From positions 434,001 through 498,000 of the forward strand of contig NZ_PUGE01000002.1 of NCBI RefSeq assembly GCF_002967075.1: a stretch of DNA of 64,000 bases, read 5' to 3'. The notes under the pieces are model-generated. The model was not told where the DNA came from and searched no databases. It worked only from the letters and a program-made list of their open reading frames with translations. Positions 7,867-14,869 of this stretch are shown piece after piece. Both the position numbers and the translations under genes were made by a program. Source of the stretch: Corynebacterium sp. J010B-136. GTDB lineage: Bacteria; Actinomycetota; Actinomycetes; Mycobacteriales; Mycobacteriaceae. Position 1 is the stretch's first letter; every line of letters starts with the position of its first letter.

Positions 7867-7973
7867 GTTCTTTTTCAAGGTTTTTAGGGTACGGCGACAA
7901 AATATATTCAGTTTATCTACCTGCTGGTTTGGTGGTTTTTGAAGAGTTTTAAAAACATTGTTTTGTAAATGTG

Positions 7974-8001
7974 TTGCGTACGTGAGAGAGCGTGCTATAG
8001 T
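7974..8001 (+). promoter_or_regulatory. Promoter of the C-rich hairpin RNA, copy 2
   Basis: TTGCGT (7974-7979), a 16-base spacer and TATAGT (7996-8001). The predicted start at about 8009 coincides with the first base of the outer RNA stem, which supports a dedicated RNA gene. Confidence 0.6.
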
Positions 8002-8008
8002 TGTCTTC

Positions 8009-8130
8009 AGTAGGCGGCCTGCCCCATTCAAGTATCCCCCCCGAGACTTGGACAGTGTGTGCGGGTCGTCTACCCATTTTCAGAGGAAGCCTCTTCGCGA
8101 CGGTGAAGAGGCTTCCTCGCTTTCTTCTTC
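8009..8130 (+). ncRNA. Candidate small RNA with C-rich hairpin, copy 2
   Basis: A transcript of about 120 nt is predicted from a promoter ending at 8001 and a terminator at 8083-8130. The first 64 nt repeat the element at 5382. The outer stem is GTAGGCGGCC (8010-8019) / GGTCGTCTAC (8064-8073), where the changes relative to copy 1 keep pairing through G-U wobbles. The inner hairpin CAAGT/ACTTG has a loop with seven consecutive C; copy 1 has CGAGC/GCTTG, so pairs changed from C-G to U-A and G-U to A-U without loss. TTGGACAGTGTGTGCGGG is identical in both. The C-loop recalls actinobacterial 6C RNA, which has two side-by-side C-loop hairpins, but only one is present here, inside an enclosing stem. 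Target and role unknown. Confidence 0.6.
8083..8130 (+). terminator. Strong intrinsic terminator of the small RNA
   Basis: A perfect 14-bp stem, GAGGAAGCCTCTTC (8083-8096) with GAAGAGGCTTCCTC (8105-8118), has an eight-base loop and a T-rich tail (GCTTTCTTCTTCC). No protein gene precedes it within range, so it must end the RNA transcript. Confidence 0.85.
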
Positions 8131-8146
8131 CAACTAGTGTGAAGTC

Positions 8147-8455
8147 ATGAACAGTAATGACTTTTACATAGGCACATGGGGAAGCAGTGAACCTGGCCAG
8201 CCGCACCTGGTGTTCGCTGAAGGTGGAGCGGTCTCAGGAAGCGATGGCTGCAACCGGCTCATGGGCCAGTGGACCGTGGAAGACGGTGTAATCACTTTCA
8301 GTCAGATGGCATCGACGATGATGTACTGCGAGAGTGTGGATACCTGGCTGCGTGGGGCAGTGACTGCGTATGTGCAAGAAGATGTTCTGCATATACGCGA
8401 TGGTGAGGGGGCGGAGATAGGGACGTTGTCAAAGGATTGTGCTGCCGGTGGCTAA
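8147..8455 (+). CDS. META-domain (HslJ-like) protein
   Basis: A 102-residue protein that is essentially one META/HslJ domain. It has the start GTWGSSEPGQPHLVFAEGG, the signature GSDGCNRLMGQW (about residues 30-41) and the second motif ASTMMYCE (about 57-64). Family members in other bacteria are tied to heat-shock or antibiotic tolerance, but the biochemical role is unknown. No signal peptide is seen, unlike exported HslJ. The ATG lies 17 bases after the small RNA terminator and has no strong ribosome site. Tail-to-tail with the CDF exporter gene. Confidence 0.75.
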   Translation: MNSNDFYIGTWGSSEPGQPHLVFAEGGAVSGSDGCNRLMGQWTVEDGVITFSQMASTMMYCESVDTWLRGAVTAYVQEDVLHIRDGEGAEIGTLSKDCAAGG

Positions 8456-8471
8456 GTCGGTTTAGCCGCCT

Positions 8472-9365
8472 TTAAGCGGTGGCGAGTGTGCGTGGCTCGG
8501 TGTGGATCATTGATTGGGAATTGGGGAGGGCGTTATCGATGGCGGCTTCGAGGGCATCGGCAAGCTCATGCGCGTATTCAACAGTCCACTCACCGGGCAC
8601 GGTCATGATCATGTAAACGAAACGCTGGCGGCCAGAAGCCACGGTCTTCAGGTCTTCAATGGTCACGCCGTGTTCTGCTTCAAAGTCGGTAATGGCGGCT
8701 TTGACAACGTCGACGTCTTCGGGTGGGAGAGCCTCGCTGATGAGGTTGCTGAGTGACTGTTGTAGGAGTTTGTAGCCGGTCCACAAGATGTTGACACCAA
8801 CCAGTAGGGCGATAACAGGGTCGAGCCAGAACCAGCCGGTAAACGCAACCGCGGCGATGCCGGCGACGACACCGACGGTGGTCCAAACATCGGTAAGCAA
8901 ATGGTGCCCATCGGCGTTAAGCGCTGCCGAGCGGTACTGCTTGCCTGCTTTGAGCAAAGCCAAGCCGACGCCGAGGTTAATCAGCGTTGCGGCGATGGAG
9001 AGAAACAGGCCGATACCGACTTGCTCCAAAGGGGCGGGATCTAGCAGGCGGCCGATGGCGGTGTAGATAATCATCGCAGCGGCGACGAAAATCATGGCGC
9101 CTTCTACCAGTGCTGAGACGTACTCGGATTTGCCGTGACCGAAATTGTGGTTGGCATCGGCAGGCTTAGCGGCGATGCGGGTAGCGATTAATGCCACGAT
9201 GGCGGCAACCAGATTGACGACTGATTCCAGCGCATCGGAAAAGAAGCCGACGGAGCCGGTGAGATAAGCCGCGGCGGATTTGAGCGCGATAGTTAAGATA
9301 GCAGCAGCGATGGATAAGAGCAGGAAGCGTTCGATGATCTTCTGCTCTTTTGCATGACTTGTCAT
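8472..9365 (-). CDS. Cation diffusion facilitator family metal exporter
   Basis: A 297-residue inner-membrane protein with the CDF plan: six TM segments in residues 1-205, metal-site motifs FFSDALESVVN in TM2 (Asp about 44) and DGHHLLTDVW in TM5 (HxxxD), the conserved NHNFGHGKSEY loop after TM2, and a cytosolic C-terminal domain of about 85 residues. Known members exchange Zn2+, Co2+, Fe2+ or Mn2+ for H+; the DALES/HHLLTD pair suggests a site of the mixed D-x-x-x-x / H-x-x-x-D type, and the metal cannot be named. The gene is preceded by a 130-base leader with a small upstream ORF and long-range pairing that covers the ribosome site, so expression is probably controlled at RNA level. Confidence 0.9.
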   Translation of the reverse strand: MTSHAKEQKIIERFLLLSIAAAILTIALKSAAAYLTGSVGFFSDALESVVNLVAAIVALIATRIAAKPADANHNFGHGKSEYVSALVEGAMIFVAAAMIIYTAIGRLLDPAPLEQVGIGLFLSIAATLINLGVGLALLKAGKQYRSAALNADGHHLLTDVWTTVGVVAGIAAVAFTGWFWLDPVIALLVGVNILWTGYKLLQQSLSNLISEALPPEDVDVVKAAITDFEAEHGVTIEDLKTVASGRQRFVYMIMTVPGEWTVEYAHELADALEAAIDNALPNSQSMIHTEPRTLATA

Positions 9366-9510
9366 AGCGAGACCTTATGCAAAACGGGTGCCGGGAGAGT
9401 TCCTGCCCGACACGAGGAATACGGGCAGAAGGTCTCGTTCGCTAACCAGTGGTGAGCTGGTGGCCGGGCTCAACGCCAGTATGTCGACCACTCATCGCCA
9501 TAAAAATTAT
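9366..9510 (-). promoter_or_regulatory. Structured leader of the CDF exporter gene
   Basis: Immediately upstream of the exporter ATG, CGAGACCTT (9368-9376 on the plus strand) pairs perfectly with AAGGTCTCG (9429-9437), enclosing a second hairpin CTGCCCG/CGGGCAG (9403-9409 / 9422-9428). The closing stem occupies the bases just before the start codon, so it hides the ribosome site. Further upstream, CCAG 9446-9449, CTGG 9457-9460 and CCAG 9476-9479 can form two mutually exclusive hairpins within the upstream ORF. This is the layout of a metal- or translation-sensing switch. It does not match any riboswitch consensus I know well enough to name. Confidence 0.5.
9442..9495 (-). CDS. 17-residue upstream ORF in the CDF leader
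   Basis: The frame from ATG 9495 to TAG 9442 encodes MSGRHTGVEPGHQLTTG. It ends five bases before the stem that covers the exporter ribosome site and overlaps the alternative CCAG/CTGG pairings, so ribosome progress along it could decide which structure forms. Two histidines are notable for a gene controlling metal export. No strong ribosome site precedes it. Peptide coding is unproven. Confidence 0.4.
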   Translation of the reverse strand: MSGRHTGVEPGHQLTTG

Positions 9511-9611
9511 GGGTGTGAACTACTCCCCTTCGAATAGGGAAGTTTACACGGTGGGCACGTGAAATCAAGAGTTAAGTCTCTAGCTCACAGAAGCGACGTA
9601 GGGTGGTGAAT

Positions 9612-9995
9612 ATGAATGACTCCACACATAAGCAATTTCCACAACTAGTCGGTGACGTCGCTGAAGTGCTCTCTGCTCCTGCGGATGCATCAGGCTCTAT
9701 CTGGAAACTAGAACCGCACACGCGCGGGCTTGATTGCAATGTGATTGCTATTCCAGAAGGGGAGGAAATTGCCAAGCACGAAGGCCCCGACCTAGACGTG
9801 GTCATCGTCGTGCTGGATGGCTCTGGTGTGTTGGAGACTGAAGAAGAGACCATTGCCTTGGAAAATGGTTCTATGGTCTGGTTGCCTAAGCTTTCTGTCC
9901 GCCGCTTTGTGGCAGGGGAGAATGGCTTGCGCTATTTCAGCGTGCATACGCGTAAACGCGGGCTGCAGATTGGTCGTCCACCAGCCCACGACTAG
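9612..9995 (+). CDS. Cupin-fold protein
   Basis: A protein of 127 residues with a small cupin barrel: PEGEEIAKHEGPDLDVVIVVLDGSGVLE as motif 1, with G(X)5HXH reduced to one His, and ALENGSMVWLPKLSVRRFVAG as motif 2. The usual metal-binding His residues are mostly absent, so a non-catalytic or ligand-binding role is likely. I choose ATG 9612 because AGGGTGGTG sits just upstream; two in-frame GTG codons lie within that site. It precedes the AlkZ-like gene by 26 bases in the same direction. Confidence 0.7.
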   Translation: MNDSTHKQFPQLVGDVAEVLSAPADASGSIWKLEPHTRGLDCNVIAIPEGEEIAKHEGPDLDVVIVVLDGSGVLETEEETIALENGSMVWLPKLSVRRFVAGENGLRYFSVHTRKRGLQIGRPPAHD

Positions 9996-10021
9996 AGCAA
10001 GCGTTCGGTAGAATTCGCGAC

Positions 10022-11185
10022 ATGGTTAATAAACCGCTTGCTCGCGCCCGACTCATCACCCAAGGTGTTGCTGCACCCCTAGAAAGCAATGTGCCTGCGG
10101 GGACTCCCGAGCACGCGCAAGAGATCGCCTCTTACTTTGCTGCCACCCAAGGCCAAGATTTTCCAGGGGCAATCTCTTCCTTGGCTTATCGCATGGGGAC
10201 GCCTGATGCCGTGGACACGGTACGTGAAGCCTTTAACCAAGGACTTATCGTGCGCGGATATCCCATGCGTGGCACGGTCTTTGTCACCTCCTCGGTGGAC
10301 CTGGCGTGGATAACCCAACTCTGTGGCGCACAACGGCTCAAAGCCATGGAGAAAAACCGTCCGCGCTTAGGCTTAGACAACTCCCATGTTGACCAAGCCG
10401 CGCAGATTATTCTCGAGGTAGCAGGCAAACATGGCGCTACTCGTGCTGAGCTCTTCGAAGCTTTTGAACAAGCAGGTATACCCATGGCACCTGGCAACGG
10501 CTATCACCTTGTGCGCTCCATGTTGCACGCTGGCACCGTGGTATACGGACCAATTGCTGAAGAATCCAACCGCGTCGAAAACCTCGTGATGCTCGCCAAA
10601 GACTGGCTACCATCAGGTACAGACTTGGAAGGCGTATTCAACGGGGATGAACATGCCGCGATTACGGAGCTGCTCCGCCGGTATCTCAAGAGCCACGGTC
10701 CTGCGACTCTGCGTGACTTCGCCTGGTGGTCCAAATTGCCCTTGGGCAAGATTCGTAAAGCCTTCGCTGACATTCACACCGACTACATCTCCTGGGATGC
10801 AGCTACTAGCGCGCCGGGCAGGTCTACGGCTAAAGCGGTACCCGGTGAGGCACTTTGGGTGCGTGAAGATGCGCTGGGCAAAATTTCTGAACACGAAAAG
10901 GAGGCGAATAAGCTTCGGCTTCTAGCCGCCTTTGATGAAATTATTTTGGGCTACCAAGACCGCATGTACATTGTTCCGGAGCAACACCATGCCGCGCTGG
11001 TGCCGGGAAATAATGGCGTCTTCCGGCAAGCCGTAGTGGCATCCGGCGAAGTGGTGGGCTTTTGGAAGCGCCAGGGACCTGCCTCAAAGCGCAAGATTGA
11101 AGTCGAAGAATTCAAGGCGTTGAGCGCGACCCGCATCAAGCAGGTGCAGGCGCGGTTTAACGCTTATCCGTTCGCTAATGCCTAG
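10022..11185 (+). CDS. Winged-helix protein of the AlkZ/YcaQ-like DNA glycosylase family
   Basis: A 387-residue protein of the HTH_42 (formerly DUF1006) family. The N-terminal region carries TQGQDFPGAISSLAYRM, the central winged-helix modules include LIVRGYPMRGTVFVTSSVDL and RRYLKSHGPATLRDFAWWSKLP, and the C-terminal part has LLAAFDEIILGYQDR and NNGVFRQAVVASGEVVGFW. Characterised members (AlkZ, AlkX) remove alkylated bases or unhook interstrand crosslinks. R-G-T followed by hydrophobics matches the conserved DNA-contact element, while the second glutamine of the Q-x-Q active site is not certain here. Activity is therefore inferred. Likely co-transcribed with the cupin gene. Confidence 0.8.
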   Translation: MVNKPLARARLITQGVAAPLESNVPAGTPEHAQEIASYFAATQGQDFPGAISSLAYRMGTPDAVDTVREAFNQGLIVRGYPMRGTVFVTSSVDLAWITQLCGAQRLKAMEKNRPRLGLDNSHVDQAAQIILEVAGKHGATRAELFEAFEQAGIPMAPGNGYHLVRSMLHAGTVVYGPIAEESNRVENLVMLAKDWLPSGTDLEGVFNGDEHAAITELLRRYLKSHGPATLRDFAWWSKLPLGKIRKAFADIHTDYISWDAATSAPGRSTAKAVPGEALWVREDALGKISEHEKEANKLRLLAAFDEIILGYQDRMYIVPEQHHAALVPGNNGVFRQAVVASGEVVGFWKRQGPASKRKIEVEEFKALSATRIKQVQARFNAYPFANA

Positions 11186-11191
11186 TGCGGG

Positions 11192-11665
11192 CTAGAACAT
11201 GTAGACCGCGGCACCCACGCCACCGGTGCAGGTGATCAAGTTATCTTGGCCGGTGACACAGTCCATGTCATAGTCTTGACCAGTAACCGGACTGTGCGCA
11301 TGCACGGTGGTGGGAGTAAGGCCACGCGCGTTATCTTCCGGCGTGGAGCCTTGGATTAGGCTTGCAAAGACTTCACCGGCGAACTCACAACTGGTGTTGG
11401 GGCCAACTGCTAGGCCGTGGACTCCATAGCCATTGCCCATCATGCACAAGGTGGCGGCGCGGTCACCAAGCTTGAATGAGTCACCGCGGTTGACTTCGCC
11501 GTCTTTGAGTTGGTCATAAATCTGGCCATACAGTGCTTTGGTCGCAGCGGGATCACTTGTGCTCGGCGTAGATTCTGCCGCGCCGGCAATCGCCGGGGTG
11601 CTAAGTCCGGCGACAATGATGCCGGCGAACAAAATCTTGGCGGGTGTTCCAATGCGCGTGTTCAT
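11192..11665 (-). CDS. Secreted protein with four conserved cysteines, paralogue A
   Basis: A predicted exported protein of about 157 residues. The signal peptide MNTRIGTPAKILFAGIIVAG... ends near PAIAGA-AE. The mature C-terminal domain (about 90 residues) contains GDSFKLGD, TLCMMGNGYG, NTSCEFAG, HSPVTGQDYDMDC and NLITCTGG. The same elements occur in the neighbouring lipoprotein at 11766-12401, so the two are tandem paralogues. Four cysteines in matching positions suggest two disulfides. I start at the second ATG because it begins the signal peptide; a longer frame starts 42 bases upstream. No known family recognised; likely an actinobacterial cell-surface protein. Confidence 0.65.
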   Translation of the reverse strand: MNTRIGTPAKILFAGIIVAGLSTPAIAGAAESTPSTSDPAATKALYGQIYDQLKDGEVNRGDSFKLGDRAATLCMMGNGYGVHGLAVGPNTSCEFAGEVFASLIQGSTPEDNARGLTPTTVHAHSPVTGQDYDMDCVTGQDNLITCTGGVGAAVYMF

Positions 11666-11765
11666 ACCTTTTAAGGCTAGGCCATCACACTGGAAACTCG
11701 GGTGCATTTAGGTAACGGCGCGGCGTCGGTTTGGCAAAGCTTCAAGCACTAGCTTTACTGCGAAA

Positions 11766-12401
11766 TTAGTACATAAAGACCACGGCATTATCGCCACCGG
11801 TGCACGTGATGAGATTGCGCGCATCGGTTGAACAATTCATCATATAGCTCTGGTTGGTTACCGGGCTTGAAACTTCCACAGACTGCGGCATGATGTCGCG
11901 GATATTTTGCCCAGTGGGGTTCAAGTCCTGGCTGGTGGCCTCCAGTAGGTTCGATGCGAAATCGCAGCTGGTATTGGCACCGGCTGTCACCACGTTGAGA
12001 CCAAAACCGTCACCATGGATGCATAGTTCGGTGGGCTGGCCATCGATGGTAAATGTGTCACCAATCTGGCCATTATTGCGCATTTCTTCGGCCATCAGTG
12101 CTTGGAAGTCTTCTGGGCTCTGTTCCGATGGGTCTGGCTGCTCAGGTTCTTCAGACGGTGTATCGCCGTCTTCTTCAGCCGGGGTGCTGTCGCCAGCCGA
12201 AGCTGAGTCCTCGGCAGCCTCTGATTCGCCCCCGGAATTGTCGGAGTTGCTTTCGGAAGCTGATGGGGCGGCAGTGGTTTCATCAGCTGTGACTTCTTGC
12301 GTCACGGTAGATGTTGCTGGGGCTTCATCTTCGGCAGGAGCGCCACAGGCGCCCAAAGCTAGTGCGGTGGATGCGGCAAATAGTGCAAGTGTGCGCTTCA
12401 T
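11766..12401 (-). CDS. Lipoprotein with four conserved cysteines, paralogue B
   Basis: A 211-residue lipoprotein. The signal peptide ends with the lipobox LGAC at about residue 19, then comes a low-complexity acidic linker of about 80 residues (Glu, Ser, Asp, Pro, Ala). The C-terminal domain has GDTFTIDGQ, TELCIHGDGFG, NTSCDFASN, SSPVTNQSYMMNC and NLITCTGGDNAVVFMY. The domain is clearly homologous to the shorter secreted protein immediately downstream in the same orientation, so the pair arose by tandem duplication. One copy is membrane-anchored with a long stalk and one is free. Function unknown. AAGGA lies a few bases upstream of the ATG. Confidence 0.7.
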   Translation of the reverse strand: MKRTLALFAASTALALGACGAPAEDEAPATSTVTQEVTADETTAAPSASESNSDNSGGESEAAEDSASAGDSTPAEEDGDTPSEEPEQPDPSEQSPEDFQALMAEEMRNNGQIGDTFTIDGQPTELCIHGDGFGLNVVTAGANTSCDFASNLLEATSQDLNPTGQNIRDIMPQSVEVSSPVTNQSYMMNCSTDARNLITCTGGDNAVVFMY

Positions 12402-12535
12402 GATGAGGTCCTTCCTCTTGCTCTTTTCAAAGCGTTGTGGGGTGTCTCTTCTGGTTCATATTTCGCCGACGCCTTTCGTGGACACCTATTGTAATACGCC
12501 TCACAATAGATTTCTGGCGGGTAGACTCAATTGTT

Positions 12536-13114
12536 ATGAGCGATCGACTTCTTCGTGCCATCAATGCAGCTGCTTGGGCGCACGACGGTCAGCTGCGCAA
12601 AGGTACTGATATTCCATATATTTCCCACGTCTTTGCAGTCATGCACCTGGTAGGTCAACAACCGGGAGTAGATGAAGATACGCAGATTGCAGCGCTTTTC
12701 CATGACGTATTAGAAGACGCTCCCGAGCGGTACTCTGCCGTCACCATGGAAGAAGAATTCGGAGCAGACGTTGTCACAACTGTGCAGTGGGTGACCAAAG
12801 ACAAAGCACTGGAATCTTGGCGCGAGCGGGCAGAAGCCTATCTAGAAAAGCTCGATGATGCCCCACGGGAAGCACTGGTTATTGCCGCCTGCGACAAGGT
12901 ACATAACCTGACATCCATTCTTGGTGATTATCAAGAGGTGGGCGAGCAGTTGTGGTCGCGGTTTAACTCCGGGAAAGAGTCGCAACGATGGTGGTACTGG
13001 GCAGTCTATGAAACTTTGCAGCGTAGGTTGCGGGCTCTGGGTTCCGCAGATTTACCGATTCTCGATGACTACCGTGCGCTGCTGGTGGAGTTTGACACCA
13101 TTGGGGATGCCTAG
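12536..13114 (+). CDS. HD-domain hydrolase related to (p)ppGpp pyrophosphohydrolases
   Basis: A 192-residue single-domain protein with the RelA/SpoT-type HD signature. AAWAHDGQLRKGTDIPYISH gives the first His residues, AALFHDVLEDA the H-D pair with E-D, and ACDKVHNL the last metal ligand (D-x-x-x-N). Small enzymes of this kind (MESH1-like) hydrolyse (p)ppGpp or NADPH; synthetase and regulatory domains are absent. I choose ATG 12536. No ribosome site precedes it, but a -10-like TAGACT (12522-12527) lies eight bases upstream, which points to a leaderless mRNA. A longer frame upstream lacks conserved sequence. Substrate not proven. Confidence 0.8.
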   Translation: MSDRLLRAINAAAWAHDGQLRKGTDIPYISHVFAVMHLVGQQPGVDEDTQIAALFHDVLEDAPERYSAVTMEEEFGADVVTTVQWVTKDKALESWRERAEAYLEKLDDAPREALVIAACDKVHNLTSILGDYQEVGEQLWSRFNSGKESQRWWYWAVYETLQRRLRALGSADLPILDDYRALLVEFDTIGDA

Positions 13115-13131
13115 GCATTTAAATTCAAAGC

Positions 13132-13154
13132 CACAATTCCAGGAGGGGATTGTG
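13132..13154 (+). terminator. Hairpin after the HD hydrolase gene
   Basis: CACAATTCC (13132-13140) pairs with GGGATTGTG (13146-13154), nine pairs with one G-T. The tail ACCTTACCCTCTTCTT is pyrimidine-rich but not a clean U-run. Confidence 0.45.
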
Positions 13155-13164
13155 ACCTTACCCT

Positions 13165-13184
13165 CTTCTTAATGCATTAAGAAG
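13165..13184. promoter_or_regulatory. 20-bp perfect palindrome upstream of the GntP-type permease gene
   Basis: CTTCTTAATGCATTAAGAAG reads the same on both strands. It stands alone in the 182 bases between the hairpin and the permease start, the expected place for an operator. Which regulator binds is unknown; GntR- or LacI-type proteins use such sites. Confidence 0.45.
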
Positions 13185-13346
13185 GTCGCCAGCAAGTATT
13201 GACGATCGGGAGTTGTGGATCACTTCGGCGGTATGATTTTCGCTCACCTCACATGGTGCTTAGAATTCTTCTCGATAGGAAACTAGGTGCCATATTTTGT
13301 GGGCCTTCCTAAAAGACAACGTGGGGAATTGAAAGGAAGGCTTCCT

Positions 13347-14807
13347 GTGGTTGCTTTGCACACGTTGATCACCATCGTGGTGGTCGTGTTGCTAATTATC
13401 CGTTTTAAAGTCGATCCAGTTATCAGCTTGGTTTTAGGCTGCTTGTATTTAGGACTTGCCACCGGCGTTGGACTGGGCGGAACGATTGAAGCTATCACCG
13501 TCGGTTTCGGTGAAATCATGATCGAAGTCGGTCTGCTCATTGGCTTCGGCGTGCTCATCGGAGCGCTGATGCAGTCCACCGGGGCTTTTACAAGACTCGT
13601 CCGGCTGTTAGTGCGAACTGTTGGTGCGCACCGCTTGCCATATTCGATGGCGGCTTTGCTGTCGATGATCATGCCGTCGATTTACGTTGATGTGCAGGTA
13701 GTTTTGGCCGCACCTGTGGCGCGTTCTGCTGCACCCGCTTTGGGCAAGCGTGGCTTGCCGCTGATGGCCTCGGCCATTGGTACGGGTATTTTCTCCGGTT
13801 ATGTCTTTGTGGTTCCAGGTCTTGCTGCCATCTCCATTACGGGACTGATGGGTATTCCGCTGGGTAACTGGTTGCTCTTTGGATTGGTTCTTGGTCCGGT
13901 AACTGCGTTGCTGACCACCTTTGTGATGAAGCTGATGTTGCGCACCAATTACTGGAAGGCAGAATCGGATGAAGAAGATTCGGTAGATTCAGAGTTCGCT
14001 GAGGTAGCTGTTGGCCAAGCACAGGCGGAAGAAGATGGTGAGACTTCTGTCGTAGCTGGTTCTGGTGGCGGTGCTGGTACAAATGGCACGGGGTCTGCAG
14101 ATGTTGCCGGCGCTGATTCAACGCCAGAAGGCTCTAAGGCACACGAGCTGCCACTATTAGTTTTGTTCCTGCCTATTTTGGTTCCACTGTTGCTCATTGG
14201 TTTCGGCGCTTTTGCTGGGCTCTTCGGCTTTGCTAACCCGGTGATTGAATTCTTCGGCGATGCCAATATCGCGCTATTTATTGGTTTGCTCGGTGCATAT
14301 GTCTTATCGCGTGCAGCCAACGGCAATGACACCACCGGTGATGCTATGCAGTCAGGCTTTAGCACCACGGGCGAGATCCTGCTGATTACCGGTGTTGGAG
14401 GCTCCCTGGGTGCGGTTATCGGCGCTTCTGGTTTGGATAAGGTTCTCGAAGACCTCTTTACCGCCAATGAGAGCATGCCGACTATCACCATTGTGTTGCT
14501 GGCATGGTTTGTGGCCGCTGTCTTGCACTTGGCTATCGGCTCGGTGTCTGTGGCTGCTATCGCCGCCGCAGGTATCATCGCGCCAATTCTCGGTGCGGTG
14601 GCGGTTAGCCCTATCGCGATGGGTCTAGCGATTGCTTCTGGAGCACTTTTTGCTCTGCAAGTAAACAGTAACTTCTTCTGGATGTTTAAGTCCTTGCTGG
14701 GACTGACCACCAAGGGCGCGCTAAAGACCATGACCATGGCTACTACATTGTCCTCGGTAATCTCACTGCCATTCGTGATGATTCTGGCTCTGGTTATCCC
14801 TGCTTAG
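13347..14807 (+). CDS. GntP-family gluconate-type permease
   Basis: A 486-residue membrane protein with the GntP/DsdX plan: about twelve hydrophobic segments with GLATGVGLGGTIEAITVGFGEI near the start, MPSIYVDVQVVLAAPVARS, GIFSGYVFVVPGLAAI and the C-terminal AAIAAAGIIAPILG. Members take up gluconate or related hydroxy acids with protons. Between segments 6 and 7 it has a hydrophilic acidic insertion of about 60 residues (ESDEEDSVDSEFAE, then Gly/Thr/Ser-rich), longer than in the enterobacterial proteins. I choose GTG 13347, preceded by AAAGGAAGG six bases upstream; the frame extends 60 bases further back without a ribosome site. No gluconate kinase gene is adjacent. Confidence 0.82.
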   Translation: MVALHTLITIVVVVLLIIRFKVDPVISLVLGCLYLGLATGVGLGGTIEAITVGFGEIMIEVGLLIGFGVLIGALMQSTGAFTRLVRLLVRTVGAHRLPYSMAALLSMIMPSIYVDVQVVLAAPVARSAAPALGKRGLPLMASAIGTGIFSGYVFVVPGLAAISITGLMGIPLGNWLLFGLVLGPVTALLTTFVMKLMLRTNYWKAESDEEDSVDSEFAEVAVGQAQAEEDGETSVVAGSGGGAGTNGTGSADVAGADSTPEGSKAHELPLLVLFLPILVPLLLIGFGAFAGLFGFANPVIEFFGDANIALFIGLLGAYVLSRAANGNDTTGDAMQSGFSTTGEILLITGVGGSLGAVIGASGLDKVLEDLFTANESMPTITIVLLAWFVAAVLHLAIGSVSVAAIAAAGIIAPILGAVAVSPIAMGLAIASGALFALQVNSNFFWMFKSLLGLTTKGALKTMTMATTLSSVISLPFVMILALVIPA

Positions 14808-14815
14808 AAAAGAAG

Positions 14816-14855
14816 AAAGCTGCTCACCGTACATAGTTATGGTGAGCAGCTTTTT
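14816..14855 (+). terminator. Intrinsic terminator of the GntP-type gene
   Basis: AAAGCTGCTCACC (14816-14828) pairs with GGTGAGCAGCTTT (14841-14853), 13 bp, 12-base loop, followed by TTGC. The A-run on the left makes it usable from the opposite strand for the ABC remnant. Confidence 0.85.
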
Positions 14856-14869
14856 GCATGTCTAGGGCA

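Noticed and set aside
8010-8073. Canonical 6C RNA
   Set aside because: 6C RNA has two adjacent hairpins with C-rich loops; here one C-loop hairpin sits inside an enclosing stem, and the gene context differs.
9366-9510. SAM-IV-like riboswitch in the CDF leader
   Set aside because: Short stretches (ATGAGTG, GTTGAGCCC) resemble the consensus, but the core pairing and conserved loops do not fit, and a metal exporter is an unlikely target.
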